The notes below the pieces were generated by a model. That model was not told the origin of the DNA. It ran no database searches and was given only the letters and a program-made list of their open reading frames with translations. Positions 12,533-24,504 of a DNA stretch of 64,000 bases are shown piece by piece. The position numbers were made by a program, and so were the translations under genes. Origin of the DNA: Heterocephalus glaber (Eukaryota; Chordata; Mammalia; Rodentia; Bathyergidae); NCBI RefSeq assembly GCF_000247695.1, contig NW_004624776.1, positions 11,740,619 to 11,804,618 on the forward strand. Reading direction: 5' to 3'. Positions within the stretch are counted from its first letter, which is position 1, and each line of letters begins with the position of its first letter.

Positions 12533-12534
<2 letters not shown>

Positions 12535-12574
<40 letters not shown>

Positions 12575-12588
12575 ACATGCACACACAG
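12535..12588. repeat. (AC)n microsatellite with variant tail
   Basis: (AC)n interrupted late by GCAC, GCAC and ATGC units. It produces the Cys-Val runs in antisense translations, which are artefacts. Confidence 0.97.
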
Positions 12589-14119
12589 AGTTTGCACTTA
12601 CCTTTTCTATATTGGTCTTCATCATTTCTTGTGTCTTTCCCAAAGGCAGACATATGTTTTTTCTTCCTTCTCCTTCCTGCTCTCCAACTCCATACTCTCA
12701 ATTTCTCTCCATCCCAAAAGAAAAGAACTGGCCCATGCTCCAGTCATCAACACATGGCATGCACACACACACTCATTCACTTGGGATGTCAGGGACACCA
12801 CACTTCATCCCTGTTGGCCACACACACCTGGGCCAACTCAGCTTCCTTTGTCATTTGCTTCATTGGACAGTTTTGCTCAGAGCTTGGTGCCATAGGAAAA
12901 GCACTCACATTCAAATCTCTTTCATCCAAAGAACAAGTGCAGAAGGGAATCTAATTATCACTAGGTTATTTCATTTCCCAGAGAGAGAACCAGACAGATA
13001 AAACATCTCAGTGAAAACAATCAAATTTCCTCCTCTACTAGTCATTTTTGGTTGCTGTTTTTCTCTCCCTCTTACATATGCTGAACGGACCCAAAATCCC
13101 TTGTTCAAAAAAGCCCAGATGTGATTTAAATTTCAGGAATTTTCAGATTTTAGAAGGACAGTACAGTACAGATATCATGTTTTAGGTGACACTCTCCTTG
13201 GGTACAGTCTAAGACACTGCTCCATAATTAAACTCATTACCATTTCTGTAGCAAGGATAAGAATAGTCACCTTAAGTGTAATGAATTACGAACCTAATTT
13301 GCCTCAAATGATTTTGGGTCAGATTTTGCCACCAGATGAGAATGAAATGTTTTTTAAAGCTTTCAGTTTTTGGATACTGAAATCATAAATAATGGATCAT
13401 GGCCAACCATTCTTAACTTCTTTAACTCACTTACCCAATATAAATCAATCATTACATCTTGTTTCTACTTTCTTCATTTGTCCTCCTTCCTTTCTTCATG
13501 TCATTGGTCTAATATAAGAGCCTTATTCTTGTGCTTCCCCAATCTTACAATTCTTAAATATCTCTGGTGTAACTGTCAGTTTTTATTCTCAAATCCTGCA
13601 GCTGCACCCTGCCTTGGGCACAGAGAACATGCAAACACAGAGAAAAGTCATCAACATTTTGATTTTAGGTTTCTTAAAACAAATTAGAGTCTTACATACC
13701 TGTGCAGACCCCACAACCTGAGTGATCTACAAAAAAGAAAAGAAAAAAATAAGAGCTTTCAGTGTTTGATAAACTAACAGTAAACAGGACATTTTGGGCC
13801 ACGAGCAGCTCCTTCATCTTTCATTCACTGGTTAAATCAGTGAGGATTATCAAATGGTTCCTAAGCAACCAATCTCACAAGAACTTCATATGAAATGCTT
13901 TCTGGTTGCAAATGACTTTCTGAAGTAGCCTGGAGTTACATATGACTGTTTATGCCAAGAAACAAAATCTTGAAAACATAGTCCAGCAGAATATAATCAG
14001 ATGATTCAAGCAAGTATAGGATGGAATTTTACCCACTGGCATATGTTGATTTCATGTCTCTTGGGTGGACTCAATTATGGGTCACTTCTCTGTGTCTCAC
14101 CAAATACACTGAAGAAGTG
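12589..14119. other. Gene-free; possible old DNA-transposon relic
   Basis: 12600-13000 is open in several frames but without domains. 13080-13350 contains 'gacccaaaatcccttg', 'atttcaggaattttcagattttag' and similar runs that recall Tigger/MER-type DNA transposons; this is weak. 13700-14100 is unassigned, with a purine run at 13730-13755. Confidence 0.3.
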
Positions 14120-14628
14120 CTCATGTTATTTGCACAGCTATGTTCATAGCAACATTATTCACAATAGTCAAAAGGTGGAAGCAACTGAAGTGTCCACTGA
14201 GGGATGAATGGGAAATCAAAATGGCAGTACAGGCATACAATGGAATATTACTTGGCTTTTCAAAGGAAAGAAATCCTGGCAATGCTACTACCTGGGTAAT
14301 CTTAAGAATACTATGATAAATGAATGATCCATACACAAATCACAAATACTATATGATTCCATTTGTGTAAGGCAGCAATAGTAGTCAAATTCATAGAGAC
14401 AAAAAGTAGAGTGGTGGTTGGCAGAGGCTGGGGGGCAAGGAAAGGGTGGGAAATTATGACAGAATGCATAGAGATTCAATTTGGGAAGAAGAAAGGATTT
14501 TTAATAGAGACGGTGTGATAGTTGAATAACAAGGTGAATTTAGCTATGCCACTGAGCTGAACTAGTAACAGTTATTAAAATGGTCAGTTTTATGTTTTGT
14601 ATACTTTACCACAATACCCAAAAAAAGA
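14120..14628 (+). mobile_element. Ancient L1M 3' end
   Basis: Diagnostic old-L1 wording in order: 'tcatagcaacattattcacaatagtcaaaaggtgg', 'tacaatggaatattactt', 'ctatatgattccatttgtgtaa', 'attcatagagacaaaaagtagagtggtggtt', 'ggggctgg'-like, and 'ttttatgttttgtatactttaccacaata'. Confidence 0.9.
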
Positions 14629-15199
14629 ATTGCTGATGCCAACATGGAGAACTCTTGTTTTGCAAAACTGCTTCTTTCAAATATAAATGATAGGGCAAGG
14701 CATTAACATGTACTTAACCCTAAAAAGCAAGAGGAAAAAATGGAATCAATTAACTCAGCTAAGAAAACCTTCAATATGACCTTGTACAATTTGTTTTTAT
14801 CTATGAACATTTTGAATTTGCAGCGGTGATGACTTTGTAAAAGGGGAACCAAGTGAATCTCAGCTTTGAGAAAACTAGGGCACAACATCATTTATAGAAG
14901 CAAGCGCAACTGGTTTTATTTGGACTTTTTTTCTCAACTATCTTGTTGACAAAAACAGGCACCATGTCAAATGAACCAGGGAACTTTGCTCGCAGCCGTT
15001 ACCAAATTGCTAAATTTTATGGAGATCAAATTTGCCTCATCTCTAGGTATGCTCTGACTTCCTGGCCCTGTGGTTCTGTTTGCACAGGATGTGCATACAC
15101 CATACAGCAGACTGAGGAGTGATGCTTTACAGTGCACAGTCATTTCCCAGATGGACTTCTGTTGGGGCAAATGTAATTGCCATGTCCTCTCCACCTTTG
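14629..15199. other. Gene-free, unassigned
   Basis: AT-rich to 14960, then mixed composition; no repeat or exon recognised. Confidence 0.35.
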
Positions 15200-15335
15200 A
15201 CAGCGGTGGTTCCTGACCTTGGTCATGCCTAGAATCACCTCTGAAACAGTTAAAATCCCAACACCTAGTGTAACATGATCCAACAAAATCAGAATCTGTG
15301 AGCCTGGGATGCCCAGTTGAGAATCACTATTTAGG
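15200..15335 (+). mobile_element. MER5-type hAT-Charlie fragment
   Basis: 'ggtggttcctgaccttggtca', 'agaatcacct', 'aatcagaatctgtg', 'gttgagaatcact'. This is the pattern of a short non-autonomous hAT element. Confidence 0.65.
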
Positions 15336-15790
15336 TAAGTCTATAATTTCTTACGAGACACTTTCAATAGTATTAAAAACTATAAAAATGTTGCCCTTAA
15401 AAATGTATTTTAAATGGGCACTGAAATATAGTTAGATAAGAGCAAGAAGCTCTGGTGTGCTGTTGCACTGTGGCATCACTATAGATGCTGACAATGTACT
15501 GTGTATTTGAATAAGCTACAGGAAATGATTTTTAATGTTTTCACCAAAAAGAAATGAGGAGATAGACATGTTTACCCTAATTTAAACATTACACCCGATA
15601 TACACATATCAAAACATTATTTGGAACTGCATAAATATGTACAATTTTATGTTTTATGTATCAGTTAAAAATACTATTTAAATGCATTTTTAAAAAATTT
15701 AATCTATATGTATATTTTCTATTTCCTGTTCTCTCTTGTGCTCCTTCCCTTAAAATCTCACTAATCTCACTGTGTGAGCTTTCATATCTG
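15336..15790. other. Gene-free AT-rich sequence
   Basis: No repeat family or coding signal recognised. Confidence 0.35.
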
Positions 15791-16178
15791 TATGGTTTAA
15801 ATATGAAGTGTCTCCCATTGACTCATATATTGAGGGATTGCTCCCCAACCCAGCAATTTCAGAGGAGGGGCACAGAGAGATGACTGGATTGTGAGGGCTG
15901 TAACCTCATCAGTAGGTGAATCCATGGGTGAGATGAGTTTGAAGCTTAATGGGTCATTAGGAGAAGGGACACCGTTGAAGTATTGGATCACCAGGGGCAT
16001 GCCTTTGAAGCATGTATCTTCCTCTGGCTTGCTCTGTTGCTCTGTTTCCTGGCTGCCATAGAGTGAGTGTCTTTCCTCCACCATGCCTTCCACTATGATG
16101 TTTCTGCCTCGAGCCAGTCAACCACAGAAGCCACCGAAACCGTGAGCCAAATAAAAATTTTCTCCTTTAAGTGTGTAA
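15791..16178 (+). mobile_element. ERVL-MaLR solo LTR
   Basis: Starts TATGGTTTAAATATGAAGTG, has 'ctccccaacccagcaattt', 'catgccttccactatgatg' and 'cgtgagccaaataaaaatttt'. Sister of the copies at 7637 and 21765. Confidence 0.75.
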
Positions 16179-18159
16179 GTCAGATATTTTCTCCCAGAAA
16201 TGGAACACTTCTCAAAATAACTGTTTGAATTATAATCTAATAACAGGCTTCCAGTGAACAAATACTTATTAAACACCTGTTTTACATTTGGGGAGTACAT
16301 GCCAGCCTTTCTGGGAGCTCACCTTCCAGAGGAAGCCAACAGACACATTTGGGGCCCCTGTTCGTCTTCCAGCTGCCAGGACTGTGGCTGCTGGCAACTC
16401 CTAGCTGAGGCCCTGGGTGCTGTTTTGGTGGGGATAGCTACACAGGGACCAGTCAGTGAGAAAAAGGGTACAGAGGCCTGTTCTCGCCTCAATCTGGGGT
16501 TACCCGGAGCCACTCCACTCCTCCCGAGGGTCAGCAGAGGCTTCTGTTACAGTGAACCCTCATCTACCTTTCTCCCTCCAGCTGGTCCTGCCTCCTTGCT
16601 CCCTCACAGCTGTGACCCTAATATACTACCTCTGTGCAGCCCCCTCGAAACTCACTCAAGACTACGCCGTGCCCTGGGGTGACTGAGTGATGATGGGCAG
16701 GCACAGAAATTCAAGAGGCTTGTCGGAGGGTGAGCCTGCAGGACCTGCTGTGGGATTCATTGCGAGCTGTGAAAAAAACGAGCACAGTTATCTACCAGCT
16801 GCGGAACCTGCGAAACCGGGTAGGCAATAATGAAGCTATTTTCCGAGATTCTGTAGGGACAAGCAGGCCACAGAAATTTGGGTCTGTTCCAAAATAAGGG
16901 CTTTGAACTGTAGCTTGTACATTATTAAACACTCTCCATAACAAGCTATTAGTTTTGTGTGTTTGTGTGTGTGTGTGTATTTTAAGTGCATTAGACACTC
17001 TATCTTGCTTCATTTTCACAACAAAACTGCGGTGTAGCAATATTATTTCTCATTCTTCAGGTTCCTTATTCTCGTCGACTCTCACCATCCTCTTCTCTGG
17101 CCCTGGCCAGTAGGCTACATTGTCCTTTTTGCCCTTCTTTGTGTGCATCAACCACTGCGACCTGAAGCCATGTGCACATGGTATCTTCTGCCTGGAGGGC
17201 TCCTTCCCGTGCCCCCCAACTACTACTACTTCAACTCTATCAGCTTCTTCTGGCGTCACCTCCAAAATGACTTTCTCAAAATGACTTCTCTTTCCCTCCC
17301 AAGATTAATTAGGTTAGGATTTCTTAGTCTTTCTTACAACACCCTAGGATATTCCTTTATTAAATCTATAGCATTCCTTTATTAACTCCATTATATAGAG
17401 GTGTGATCAAAAGTAGAGTGAATAGTTAAAAATTTTTAAAATTTACTACAGTAGAAGATATCTTGTCAGAAACTAATTTTAACTAAAGAGAATTTTGGAG
17501 GTGGTAATTCTGGGTGATTAAAATTCATTTAGAACTCCCTGCCTCCTAGATGCCATAGGACTAGCATCAAGGGAAAGGCAGCACTCAGTGATCAGCCATC
17601 AAAGTCAAAGATGGACATTGATAGACAGCTCTGTGTCACCTTATGTTTAGGACTGATTCAAAGGATTTGATTGATCCCAGTTCTCTTCCAGGTGTAAATT
17701 TCTACATATAAATGTCCATGATGATTTGCAAGGTCCTGGGACCTAGTATTGCTAAAGGGCCTGGAGCTGGGGCCAGTGGATGTCAGTGGACATGGGTGAC
17801 AATGTTCTGTTTGTGCAGTGGGACCACTAGACTGCTTTAAGTTCACCCTGGATAATGCTGCATGTTAGCACAGGATGATCACAAATGTGCATGACCCAGT
17901 GCCTGAGATGGACCACAGAAGGACGACATGGACAACTTGTTTGTGAGACCTTCAATTTCGTATATAAAATTTTGCTCCTTCATAATTTATTTCTCCAGGC
18001 CCTAAACTATATCAGATAAGCTTTAGTACCCTTGGGTTGAAACCAAGGGCCACAAGCTGGTTCACACTACTATAGACAGTTCAACTACAGTGATTCACCT
18101 GTCTGCCATGCATGGGCCTTTGTCCAATCTGGAAAGACACAGCAGGTTTTGTAAGTCAG
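16179..18159. other. Gene-free; short TG repeat only
   Basis: 16250-16340 has an L2-like 'aacaaatacttattaaacacctg' start. 16340-16690 is GC-richer and open in two + frames (up to 142 codons) without domains. A TG microsatellite lies at 16955-16979. 17000-17390 and 17500-18150 show nothing assignable. Confidence 0.35.
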
Positions 18160-18420
18160 AAAGTTGAGATCAAGAGAGAGGGTATGACCTTGGTCATCCT
18201 CAAGTTAGGGATGAAGCTGGGGCTTATACCCAGGTCTCGGGCTCCCACTCCAATTTTGTAGTATTTATTCCTTGTGCCTGAGTGCCTGAGAGGTGACTCT
18301 CAGAAGGTTGTGTATTGCTATATATCACTGTTGGGCACTTCCAGGGCACTCCCTATGTGCCAGGCTTCAAAATATTGATTGATTTAATCCTAGAAAGCAA
18401 ATGTTATGAGATGGTGCCCT
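18160..18420 (-). mobile_element. MIR SINE fragments
   Basis: The two pieces read as antisense MIR: 'gggatgaagctggggcttatacccaggtctc' (about 18208-18238) and 'gtgccaggcttcaaaatattg' with 'gatttaatcct' (about 18357-18393). Confidence 0.45.
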
Positions 18421-18589
18421 TTGTGTCCCTGGGTCTGAGCTGAGTGGACTAAGGAGATGAGAGGGAGAGTTTGAGTTCATCCAGGCTTTCGGTTGTGTTT
18501 AGTGTCCGCAACCGGGAGCTGGAGCTGAATGTGTCTTGTTGAACAAAACCAAGAGGGCCTTTCACGGAATTTCTCTGAGTAATGGATAA

Positions 18590-18800
18590 ATATATCAGGG
18601 AAGAATCTGAATTCAATTGAGCTAATTCACATTTCAGGCCCATTTAATTTTAATAGGAAGACTATTGGCCCATAAATAACACTTGTAAATGGTTGGGATG
18701 TGAATATGTGCAATTCAGCGTTGCACTGAAGACATTATTTCAACTTCATTTAATCTGATTTGTCTCAGGGGAAATGAAGGAGGCATTTTTAGTGCCCAGA
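18590..18800. promoter_or_regulatory. Candidate conserved non-coding block
   Basis: Repeat-free AT-rich stretch dense in homeobox-like cores (CAATTGAGCTAATT, TTTAATTTTAAT, CATTTAATCTGATT) with no open frame. Called only on composition; conservation was not tested. Confidence 0.25.
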
Positions 18801-19154
18801 GAGGTTGCTAGCTGAGATTCTGCTCAATCTGGGTACAGGAAGTGGAAACACTGTCCTGTGACTGATACCCACAGCTCAAGCATCTTAGCGCAGCCCATGC
18901 GGGTATTTCCCCCTCTCGTTTCCATCCTCACTGTCCCTTGCCCTCTCTCATCACCCTGTGGCTCTGTAAGGGTAGAAATCACGCCCTCAGCGGACTTGTG
19001 TCCCTGGCACCTGGCCCAATGTGTGGGGATGAACCCTAAAGAATTAGGGATGGACACACTTCCACCCCTAACATTATCTTTCCCTCCAAGGCATCAAGAC
19101 AAGTCATTTGAAGAAGACTAAAGGGCTTTGACACAAGCAGGTTTTGTTTCAAAC
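18801..19154. other. Gene-free, unassigned
   Basis: No repeat or exon signal recognised. Confidence 0.3.
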
Positions 19155-19285
19155 CAATTTCTATTTTCTTTCTATCTTTCTTTTCTTTCTTCCTTTCCTT
19201 TCCTTTTTCTTTCTTTCTCTTTCTTTCTTTCTTTCTGGTACTGGGAATTGAACTCAGGACCTTGCCCTTGCCAGGGTCCAGTTCC
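19155..19285 (-). mobile_element. ID-type SINE with expanded pyrimidine (tail) tract
   Basis: A long TTTC/TTCC tract (19155-19236) runs into TGGTACTGGGAATTGAACTCAGGACC. This is the antisense head with a tail that has become a tetranucleotide-type repeat; the rest of the head is decayed. Confidence 0.7.
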
Positions 19286-19579
19286 CTGGTCCAGTTCCTA
19301 TAACTTTCATGTCCAGCTCTAGCAGCAAGTTCTCCAGGTATGGTGGCTAGGGACAGGCTATCACCAGGTACTGAAGGTCCCAGGTCTCTGGAAAATCCTT
19401 CCTGCTGTGAGATGCATGCTGTGGCCAGCTCAGTCAAGCCTTCCTGCATTCAATTTTCTGAACTCCTTACTCCAATTTCATTGATTCATTATTAAAAATA
19501 AAGCCCTTCTATGCACCATTCTGTATCCTAGGGCCTGGGAACTACACCGACAAAACAGACAAAAAATTCTGCCTTTTAC

Positions 19580-20025
19580 AATTCACAAGAGCTGAAATAT
19601 GGACTCAACATAGGTGTCTTTCAGTGGATGAATGGATAAAGAAAATGTGCTAATTATATATAATGGAGTATTAGGCTGCCATAAAGAAGAATGGAGTCTT
19701 ATTCAGCCATGTTATCTACAAGAAAATGAATGGAACTAACTGAAAGTCATCATGTTAAACAAAATGAGCCAGACGTCGATAAATATTGCATCTTTTCCTT
19801 CATGTATGAAATCTAGAAAAAAAGTAAAAAGATAAAAAGATGATATAAAATAGAAGGGAGAGTGTTAGAGAAGAGAAAGGGTCAGGAGGAGGGAGGAGAG
19901 GATAGAAAAGGGGGGGTTAAAGGGAGGTAGGTACAATTAAGATCGGTTACACACACGTATTCAAGTGCTTCAGTGAAACATTCTGTGTAATAAATGTGCA
20001 CTAACAAAAAAGAATATAAAATATT
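19580..20025 (+). mobile_element. L1 3' end, 5'-truncated
   Basis: 'ggactcaacataggtgtctttcagtggatgaatgg', 'taatggagtattaggctgccataaagaag' and 'gtgtaataaatgtgcactaac' mark the end of L1 ORF2 plus the 3' UTR. It is less decayed than the L1M copies. Confidence 0.85.
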
Positions 20026-20577
20026 GCTTTTGTTGATCTTGAATTTGGTGAGCAGGTGGGGAGAACACAAATAACAAGGTATAGAAATCAAATAGCTCTT
20101 GCATCTGTGGTGATGAATACTAAGGATTAAAATAAAGAAGCAAAAGGTTTTTCTGACTATTAGTGTATACTAATGGCTGAAGCAAGACTCCTTGAAAATG
20201 TGCTCTTTGAGGAAAGATGAAGAGAAGCAGGGGCAGTCATGAGATGTGTGGAAGGAGACTTTGGAGGGCACAGCCAGGGTAAGATCTAGGTACTAGGAGG
20301 AAGGGGCACAGGATGAGGAGAGATTGAGTGGGCAGGAATCCCAGGTTGCTAAAGATGGGATGGGACTTGGTTATTATTCTGGGGCCATAGGGTTCCATCT
20401 AAGGGTTTTGGCAAAGGAAAAAAATGACTTAGATGCATTCAGAATAGTCTAAAAGGGAGCAAGTGTAGGTGGAGGAGCCCAGCCAGGAGGCCCCTGGGAG
20501 AAGGCAGTGAGAAGGGAAAGTCGCTCCAAAATGGTGGAATGGACAGGTGAGGAGTGAGGAGAAACTGGAGGAACTTT
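20026..20577. other. Gene-free; CR1/L2-like ancient LINE relic
   Basis: 'gtaagatctaggtactagg', 'gggacttggttattattctgg', 'tctaagggttttggcaaagg', then 'gagcccagccaggaggcc'. The order resembles the ancient LINE passage about bulk, position and variance that recurs in mammalian genomes; family uncertain. Confidence 0.45.
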
Positions 20578-20632
20578 TTCCTTTTTATTTTTGTTTTTTT
20601 GGTACCAGAGATTGAGCTCAGCTTTTTAATAT
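20578..20632 (-). mobile_element. Truncated ID-type SINE
   Basis: T-rich tract, then TTTTTTTGGTACCAGAGATTGAGCTCAG. Only the tail-proximal part of the head is present. Confidence 0.6.
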
Positions 20633-20639
20633 TTTAATT

Positions 20640-21285
20640 TGACCATTTGATCATTTAATAGACTGAGTTTATTTCCCACAATGTTCCTCTATTATTCCTT
20701 TTTTAAAAAGTAAGCTGTTTTAGAGCAGTTTTAGGTTCAGAGAAAAACTGAGCAGAAAGTACAAAGAGTTTCCATGTACCTCCTGTTCCCACACAGGCAC
20801 ATCCTCCCCCACTACCAATGTCCTCCACAAAAGAGGTTCGCTTGTTATCACTGATGAACCTATACTGACACATCATTATCATCTGAGGTCCACAGCTCAC
20901 AGTAGGCTTTAACTTTGTGTTGCACATTCTGTGGCTTTGGACCAATCTATTTCCCACCATTTTAGCATCAGACAGAGTAATTTAATTTCACTGCCTGCAA
21001 AGTCCTCTGTTCTCCACTTACTATTCATCTTTTCCTCTCCCTAATCCCAGACAAACACCAATCATTTTATTGTCACCACTGCCATTTTACCTTCTCCAGA
21101 ATATCAAATAGTGGGAATCTTATAGTATATCGCCTTTTTAGACTGGCTTCTTTCACTCAGTAAAATGTATTTACTTTTCCTCCATGTCTGTTTGTGGCTT
21201 CATAACTCATTTCTTTTTAAGCACTAAGTAATATTCCATTACCTGCATGTGTCTCCCTTTTTTTATCCATTCTCCTACCAAAAGA
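20640..21285 (-). mobile_element. Ancient L1M 3' end
   Basis: Antisense old-L1 3' UTR and ORF2 end: 'agcagttttaggttcagag', 'gagtttccatgtacctcctg', 'caccaatcattttattgtcac', 'cttctttcactcagtaaaatg', 'taagtaatattccatta'. Confidence 0.85.
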
Positions 21286-21464
21286 CGTGTTGGCTGCTTC
21301 TAAGCTTCAGAAAATTTGAATTACGGGTGTATGCTGAAGGTAGGGTTAACAGGGTTTCTAGACACTTTAGATGGGTTATGAGCAATGATTTGAGGAGAAC
21401 ACCCAGGTATTTTGCCAGTATAACTGAAAGACTAGAATTCAGTAGTCATCACAACTATTAACTC

Positions 21465-21625
21465 TTTAGCTTTGTGCCAGGCTGGGATAAGTGTACTATG
21501 TGTTTTATCCTATATAACAGATGCTTAACCCTAAGCAGTAAATGGTGTGAATATTCTCATTTTACAAAAAGAGAGAGAACTAAAGTCAGCTGCTTGCTTG
21601 CTCAGGGCCATACAAGTCCATGTAT
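21465..21625 (-). mobile_element. MIR SINE fragment
   Basis: 'ttgtgccaggctgggataag', 'attctcattttacaaaaagag', 'tgctcagggccatacaag': antisense MIR. Confidence 0.65.
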
Positions 21626-21764
21626 ACCTGACCCCTGAGACAGTAAATATTATGTATAAAAATTGAGTTCATGTGAATCTGCTCCTCAAACACGAGCCAT
21701 TCAAAATATGCTAATACAAGTGAAGGTTCTTAATGTATAAGGGAAAAAGTGAGGCCTCACCAAG

Positions 21765-22173
21765 GCATATGTGTCACTTAATCTTTATTGTCAATTTAAT
21801 AGGATTAAGAAACTCCCTGAAAAGTGATTGGATTATAAAGGTATTAACCTATCAGTAGGTTAATCCATTGATGAGTTTACAGCTGAATGAGAAATTTGAA
21901 GGTGGGCCTAATTGGAAGAAGTAGGTCATGGGGACGTGACTTTGGGAACTGTAACTGGACCCTAGCCTCTTCCTCTCTGGCTCTTCCCCTGTTCTATGCT
22001 TCCTGGATGCCATGAGTTGAGAAGCTTTCTCTGCCATGCCCTCCCACTGTGGTGCTTCTTCCTCAGAGCCATGGACTGAAACCTCTGAAACTGTGAGCCC
22101 AAATAAACTTTTTCTCCTTTGAGTTGTTGGTGCCTGGTATTTTTATTCACAATGACAAAAAAACTGATCAATG
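21765..22173 (+). mobile_element. ERVL-MaLR solo LTR (start decayed)
   Basis: 'aggttaatccattgatgagtttac', 'tgctcttcccctgttctatgcttcctgg'-like, 'ctgtgagcccaaataaac', and an end 'cacaatgacaaaaaaactgatcaatgc'. Same family as 7637 and 15791. Confidence 0.7.
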
Positions 22174-24504
22174 CAGTATATTTGCAGAGAAGTTAATATT
22201 ACTTTCTGAGGCTTCTTAGGAGTCATTGGATGGTGACTTCCTGGTGACAACATGCCACTGTGCTGTCAGCAGCATACTTGTGTCCCAGTTCACATAAAGT
22301 GCTGAACTGTAGCACAGAGCCTAGAACACACTGGCTGCTCTGTTAACTCTGACCATCAGTTTAGAGAGGCAATGACTGTTTATGAGTTGCTATGAGAAAG
22401 CTGCTTATATTGTGAAATGTTACCTGTCCACTTTCCCTAATGATTTCACAGAAAGTATGAAATTTCTTCTATGATTCCTTTGAGTGGGTATGAAAGTTGC
22501 AGTATCCATGTCCATCAGTGGTTCTCAGGAGTCATTCCCCTGAGTAATCTGAAAAGTGGTCATTTGTATCACTTTAAGGGGAAATAAGGAAAATCAGAAC
22601 AATGCAGTGATCTTTCTTGAAACTGGAGTTATTTAACCTAATGCACTCACCTTTTATCTGAGATACATGTTTGTGGGTATATATATATGTGTATGTTAAA
22701 AATGTTTACCATGAAATGATCATGAAAATAGCTAAACATAAGTTTTTCAGGATAAGCTTACTTAGTAAAATGAAGGTTTTGCAACCCCATACCAGCTCCT
22801 CCTTTTTTGCTGCTGCTGCTGCTCCAGCTGAGGATGGTAAAATTATCAGCACACAAAACCCAGATTTCTGGCTACCATCAGTATTAATCAATATAAACTC
22901 AGTTGTGTGTAAGCCCAAAATGTAGACTGTACAATCAAATGTTGAGTGATCCAGAGTTAAGACATGCCATCTTTATTACCAAGCAGAGTGTACTAATCAC
23001 GCAGCCACATATTCCTCTGGGCTGGAAAAATATCATCTGGACACAGAAACAGAATTCACAGTTTTCCTCCACTGTTAATAAGACCATAGCCAGAGCTCTT
23101 CTAGACACATGTTGTCACATCCAGTGTACACAGTTCACAGAATTTTGGGTGTGAATTTAGTGTCCCCAACCTCTTTGTGTTGCTGAAGGAGTTGAGAGGA
23201 AGGGAAGATGAATTAAGTTCTGTGCCAGCCAAGGGTAAGGACTTGAGCCAGCATACCAGGACCTTGGTGCTCCTTCTTCTCCTCCTCTTCCTTCTTCCAT
23301 TTCATTCACTAGTATTTCTTGCCAATATTTGAAGAACCACAGGGTGGGGGTGTGCTGAATAATCATGCTTTGGTTAAAATGTATTGATTACAATTGGCCT
23401 TCTAAAGCAAAAGAAAATTTAGAAACAAAGTAACACATCAGCAAAATTATTCCATTTCCCTACCTCTAGCCACCCTTCTATTTTCTGATTTTTAAAAAGA
23501 CATGCTTAGCAAGACGGCATTGAAATTTACAACCTTATCCAAAGAACAGGCTGTATCATGGATTATTGTACCCACTTCCTCCAAAACACGGAGAAGTCTG
23601 TCAGGGAGAGAATGCCTACACATGATTCACAATGCATTAATGATAGATCCCCCAGGAAGGCTTCTCTACAAAAGAAGGTGTGTGCTGTCAAGCTGGCCTG
23701 CAAGGACATTTAACTCCTCTCCTCAAATACAAGCATTCCAGGTGCACAAATGTCCTTAAATTGTTAGATGTACAAAATCAATATCATGCCTGATCACATG
23801 CTTCTCTTCTTGAGAGGTTTTCCCCTAACATAAAAAGAGAGTCAAGGCCCCAGGAGGAAACTGACCAGCATGCATAGCAATCCTGAGCTGGCAGTAAGCT
23901 CCTGTTCAGATGTGCTGCCCAACTCAGGGTTAATAGTTTTGTTACAGGCCAGACAGGGACAATATCTTCTGCTTAAGACCTGATGAAACTCTGGGCGAAC
24001 ACTTCCTTTTTTATTCCTAAATGATAGTGGCCTAGCCCTCCAGTGACTTTGTTGCTGAAAATTAGATGCTTTTAAACCATCCTCCAGTGATCTCAGGAGT
24101 TCCTCAAGTATCCAGTGTGGCCTGTGAGCTTGTCCTCCATGTTATTGCATGGTCTCTTTCTTCCCCCTCTAATGTCGGTGGGACCCCCTGGCTGGCTCTG
24201 CCCATCAGAACACAGATACCCATCTCATCTCCCCATGCTCTGATGCTCCTGATATCCAGGTGGGTGGAGGGTCTTAGGATTTCACCTAGAAGCACAAACA
24301 ATAGCTTCCTCACACTGTGGCAAATATCAGAGTCACACGAACATCTCTCAAGGCTTCAGCAGCATTTGGCTGTCACCTTCTCCTGTGACCTCAACAAGTC
24401 TGCCACCACAGGCATCCATCAAAGCAGAGATCAGCATCCCTCTCCAGAAAAGAGCCAGGTAATATTAATGTTACTGAAAGAACTCCAAAAAGTAGATTTT
24501 CATG
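22174..24504. other. Gene-free, mostly unassigned
   Basis: Contains a short (GCT)5-type run at 22808-22824 and a small TA run at 22680-22690. 23500-23760 and 24066-24500 are open for 85 and 171 codons on +; the latter runs into the LTR that follows, and neither shows a domain. Apart from the ends I recognise no repeats. Confidence 0.35.

Noticed and set aside
12406..12701. Cys/Val-rich minus frames
   Set aside because: They are translations of the (AC)n microsatellite.
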